A DNA stretch of 17,358 bases from Chloroflexota bacterium (lineage in GTDB: Bacteria; Chloroflexota; Limnocylindria; Limnocylindrales; CSP1-4): positions 1 to 17,358 of the forward strand of contig JAJYXX010000425.1 in NCBI GenBank assembly GCA_021801545.1, given 5' to 3'. Below are positions 15,742-17,358 of this stretch, one piece after another. The notes under the pieces are model-generated. The model worked only from the letters and a program-made list of their open reading frames with translations, was not told the origin of the DNA and ran no database searches. Positions within the stretch are counted from its first letter, which is position 1. Each line of letters opens with the position of its first letter. Position numbers and translations under genes: made by a program.

Positions 15742-15937
15742 CACGAGAAGGGCTATCGGGCGCCCTTCCGGCGGTCGGCGGCTGCTGATCGACCGCCGCC
15801 CGACCTCTCGGGCGACCGATCTCGTCGACGGCAGCATGAGAAGGGCTACCGGTGACCACATCGCTGTCCCGGAGGAGCTGTGGCTCGCTCGTTGCCGGGT
15901 CCTTGAGCACGCTGGCGGTCCGGTAATCCTTCTCGTG
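15742..15937. repeat. 18-bp motif in three copies, two direct and one inverted
   Basis: The motif cacgagaagggctatcgg at 15742-15759 recurs as catgagaagggctaccgg at 15835-15852, and in reverse complement (cacgagaaggattaccgg) at 15920-15937. The outer copies form an inverted pair spanning 196 bp, as in BIME or MITE-type intergenic repeats. No transposase is nearby. Confidence 0.65.
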
Positions 15938-15949
15938 CTACGCCGCTCG

Positions 15950-16027
15950 GGATCCGACCCGGAGCCAGCCAAGGCCGGGACCAGCGCCGGATCCGACCCG
16001 GAGCCAGCCAGCGCCGGGACCAGCGCC
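15950..16027. repeat. 39-bp tandem duplication
   Basis: Copies at 15950-15988 and 15989-16027 differ at two positions. Each starts ggatccgacccggagccagc. The array abuts the stop codon of the metallopeptidase gene (16030-16032) and may have formed by slippage. Confidence 0.9.
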
Positions 16028-16029
16028 GC

Positions 16030-16461
16030 CTACAGGCCGAGTTCGTCGAGGCGATCGTCGTCGATGCCCAGGTGATGGGCGAGCTCGTGGATGACGGTCA
16101 GGCGCACCTCCTCCTCGAGGCTGCGCGGGTCCGGGAAGTCCTCCTCGAGCGGTAGCCGGAAGAGGCTGATCTTGTTCGGGATCGGCACGGAGCCGGCGCC
16201 CCACGCCGTCCGAGGCACGCCCTGGTAGAGCCCGTAGAGCGTCTCGTCGTCGTCGAGTCCGCTCTCGCGGAGCTGCTCGAGAGTTGGTTCGTCATCGATG
16301 ACGACCGCCACCTCGTCGAGCGCCGACGCGAACGGCTCCGGGATGGCGGCCAGGGCCCGCTCGACGAGGACCTCGAACGGGCGATGGAGGCCTCTCGACG
16401 GCCCAAGCGGCGTCCGGTGGTGGGCCCGATGAGACTGTGTTCCGCGACGACGTTTCGGCAT
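16030..16461 (-). CDS. zincin-type metallopeptidase family protein
   Basis: This 143-residue protein belongs to the small metallopeptidase family with the extended zinc motif HExxHxxGxxD, seen as HELAHHLGIDD at residues 125-135 (ligands His125, His129 and probably Asp135; catalytic Glu126). The upstream segment FEVLVERALAAIPEPF and ETLYGLYQGVPRT are typical of the family, as is NKISLFRLPLEE. The N-terminus (residues 1-27) is basic and His-rich. The biological substrate of this family is unknown. It starts at the ATG at 16461, 9 nt after a -10 element shared with the divergent hydrolase gene. The motif lies at the extreme C-terminus, which is normal for this family. Confidence 0.88.
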   Translation of the reverse strand: MPKRRRGTQSHRAHHRTPLGPSRGLHRPFEVLVERALAAIPEPFASALDEVAVVIDDEPTLEQLRESGLDDDETLYGLYQGVPRTAWGAGSVPIPNKISLFRLPLEEDFPDPRSLEEEVRLTVIHELAHHLGIDDDRLDELGL

Positions 16462-16469
16462 GGCACCCG

Positions 16470-16476
16470 TATCCTA
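16470..16476. promoter_or_regulatory. symmetric bidirectional -10 element (TATCCTA) for two divergent leaderless genes
   Basis: Rightward it reads TATCCT (16470-16475), 9 nt before the ATG at 16485. Leftward it reads TAGGAT (complement of 16471-16476), 9 nt before the ATG at 16461. The start codons are only 23 bp apart, so neither gene has room for a leader with a ribosome site. One near-palindromic -10 appears to serve both. Confidence 0.6.
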
Positions 16477-16484
16477 CGGCCGAG

Positions 16485-17358
16485 ATGGACCTGCCCGACA
16501 CGGACGTGCCCGAGATGAACTTGCCCCTGGCCGCGGTCCTACCGCCCGACGCCTCGGCCGAGCCGGAGGCGTACGTCGTCGTCCTCGGCACCGAGCGGAT
16601 CCACTTCCTCGACTGGGGCGAACCTGCCGAACCACACTCGGCGCCCGGAGTCCTCCTCATCCACGGGCTCGGTGGCACCGCCTGGGAGTGGCTGCCGGTC
16701 GCTCGTCGCCTCCGCCGGCAGGCGCACGTCGTGGCGATGGACCTGCGTGGGCACGGTCTCTCGGACGCGCCGACCAGCGGCTACGAGCCCGAGCAGCTCG
16801 CCGACGACGTGATCGCGGTCGCCGAGGGCTCGGGGCTGCTTCCGTACAACGCCGGGGACGCCGGGGACGCCGGGGACGCCGGGGACGCCGGGGACGCGAC
16901 CGCCCCGCTGCCCGGCGATCGTTCCGGGCGCGCCGTCTTCGTCGGCCACGGGTTCGGCGGGATCGTGGCTGCCTGGGCGGCGGCCCTCCTGGGCGAGCGA
17001 TGCGCCGGGCTCGTCCTCGTCGACGGGGGCTGGGAAGACGTTCGCGAGACGACCGGCCTGGAGCCCGACGACTGGCTCCGGGAACTCGCCGAGCCGCCCG
17101 AGGTGATGCGCTCGATGGCCGCCTTCCTGGCCGATCGAGCAGCCTTCGACCCGGCGACCTGGGATGCCGACCAGGAGCGGGCCGCCCGATCGACCGTCGT
17201 CGAGGTCGCGGCCGGTCACCTCCTGCCGGCCATCCGGCCCCACGCCCTGGCGCGCTCGGTCGAGGCGATGTTCGCCTACCGTCCGTCGCTCGTCCTGCCG
17301 GCGGTCGAGGCGCCGATCGTCGCCCTCGTCGCCGGGACTGGCGAAGGAGGGTTGCGGC
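16485..17358 (+). CDS. alpha/beta-fold hydrolase, partial at the 3' end, nucleophile Ser replaced by Gly
   Basis: The open frame runs 291 codons to the window edge with no stop. The fold is clear: VLLIHGLGGTAWEWLPVA (oxyanion loop, His60-Gly61), then DLRGHGLSDAP, LVLVDGG and VEAPIVALVAG. The nucleophile elbow, normally G-H-S-x-G-G, reads VGHGFGGIVAAWAA with Gly156 (GGG, 16950-16952) at the serine position, so the usual catalytic serine is missing. Just before that strand lies (Ala-Gly-Asp)x5, encoded by a 9-bp tandem repeat. The catalytic His would be beyond the window. It may be a pseudoenzyme, a non-hydrolytic member, or carry a base error (GGG for AGC or TCG would need at least two changes). 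The ATG at 16485 follows the shared -10; ATG 16515 is an alternative. Confidence 0.85.
   Translation, partial: MDLPDTDVPEMNLPLAAVLPPDASAEPEAYVVVLGTERIHFLDWGEPAEPHSAPGVLLIHGLGGTAWEWLPVARRLRRQAHVVAMDLRGHGLSDAPTSGYEPEQLADDVIAVAEGSGLLPYNAGDAGDAGDAGDAGDATAPLPGDRSGRAVFVGHGFGGIVAAWAAALLGERCAGLVLVDGGWEDVRETTGLEPDDWLRELAEPPEVMRSMAAFLADRAAFDPATWDADQERAARSTVVEVAAGHLLPAIRPHALARSVEAMFAYRPSLVLPAVEAPIVALVAGTGEGGLR
16851..16895 (+). repeat. 9-bp tandem repeat, five exact copies, in frame
   Basis: gccggggac is repeated five times, encoding Ala-Gly-Asp units in a surface loop of the hydrolase. The unit length keeps the frame whatever the copy number, so length variation between strains is expected. Confidence 0.95.

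Larger units (their letters stand above)
15611..16029. other. 419-bp repeat-rich convergent gap without a gene
   Basis: No frame on either strand gives a recognisable protein; the ORFs crossing it are low-complexity and repetitive. It holds a 36-bp-period direct repeat, three copies of an 18-bp motif in both orientations, and a 39-bp tandem duplication ending at the stop codon of the metallopeptidase gene. Confidence 0.7.

Noticed and set aside
15421..15972. 183-codon minus-strand ORF in the repeat-rich gap
   Set aside because: Its sequence is built from the direct repeats and antisense of the dehydratase 3' end; no domain and no start signal.
15676..16027. CRISPR array
   Set aside because: Repeat units differ in type and period, with two or three copies each and no regular unique spacers.

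Overview
The window is about 70% G+C, almost fully coding, with short intergenic gaps and genes on both strands. It reads as ordinary chromosome from a high-GC, probably aerobic bacterium. The gene set and the many promoters sitting directly on start codons fit a Chloroflexota (Limnocylindria-like) or Actinomycetota genome. That placement rests on gene style and not on a marker gene. I see no rRNA, tRNA, CRISPR array, phage gene or intact transposase.

Layout. Positions 1-2739 are leftward: an EamA/DMT exporter, then an operon in which a sigma-70-family factor is followed, through a GTGA overlap, by an O6-alkylguanine-DNA alkyltransferase carrying an Ada-type zinc domain at its C-terminus. From 2932 a rightward SAM methyltransferase faces a leftward cupredoxin lipoprotein. 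At 4708-7303 there is a tight rightward operon of two GNAT acetyltransferases and a DUF4032 kinase-fold protein, joined by ATGA and CTGA overlaps; the last gene seems to need a CTG start. At 7381-7820 lies a decayed nitroreductase, N-terminally truncated and frameshifted, followed by about 490 bp of non-coding sequence with a 224-bp inverted-repeat-bounded segment. Next come a J-domain protein with an ExoX-like C-terminal domain, a leftward methyltransferase, a lipoprotein, and a rightward block of methylmalonyl-CoA mutase large subunit, PPOX-family flavoenzyme and DinB-like protein. A leftward ArsR-thioredoxin pair with a palindromic operator candidate follows, then a rightward threonine dehydratase-type enzyme, a repeat-rich gap (15611-16029), a leftward zincin-type metallopeptidase, and a rightward alpha/beta hydrolase cut by the window edge.

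The genes do not form one pathway; this is a mixed housekeeping and stress region (alkylation repair, redox, copper protein, propionyl-CoA carbon flow). I did not find a convincing new multi-gene system. The best leads are: (1) a recurrent TANNNT box 6-9 nt before start codons, implying widespread leaderless transcription, including one symmetric -10 element that appears to serve two divergent genes only 23 bp apart; (2) the sigma factor-alkyltransferase/Ada-zinc operon with inverted domain order; (3) a hydrolase whose nucleophile elbow reads GHGFGG, with Gly in place of the catalytic Ser, next to a 5 x 9-bp in-frame tandem repeat; (4) the CTG-start candidate for the DUF4032 gene; (5) the J-domain/ExoX-C fusion; (6) repeat clusters at 7956-8179 and 15676-16027.
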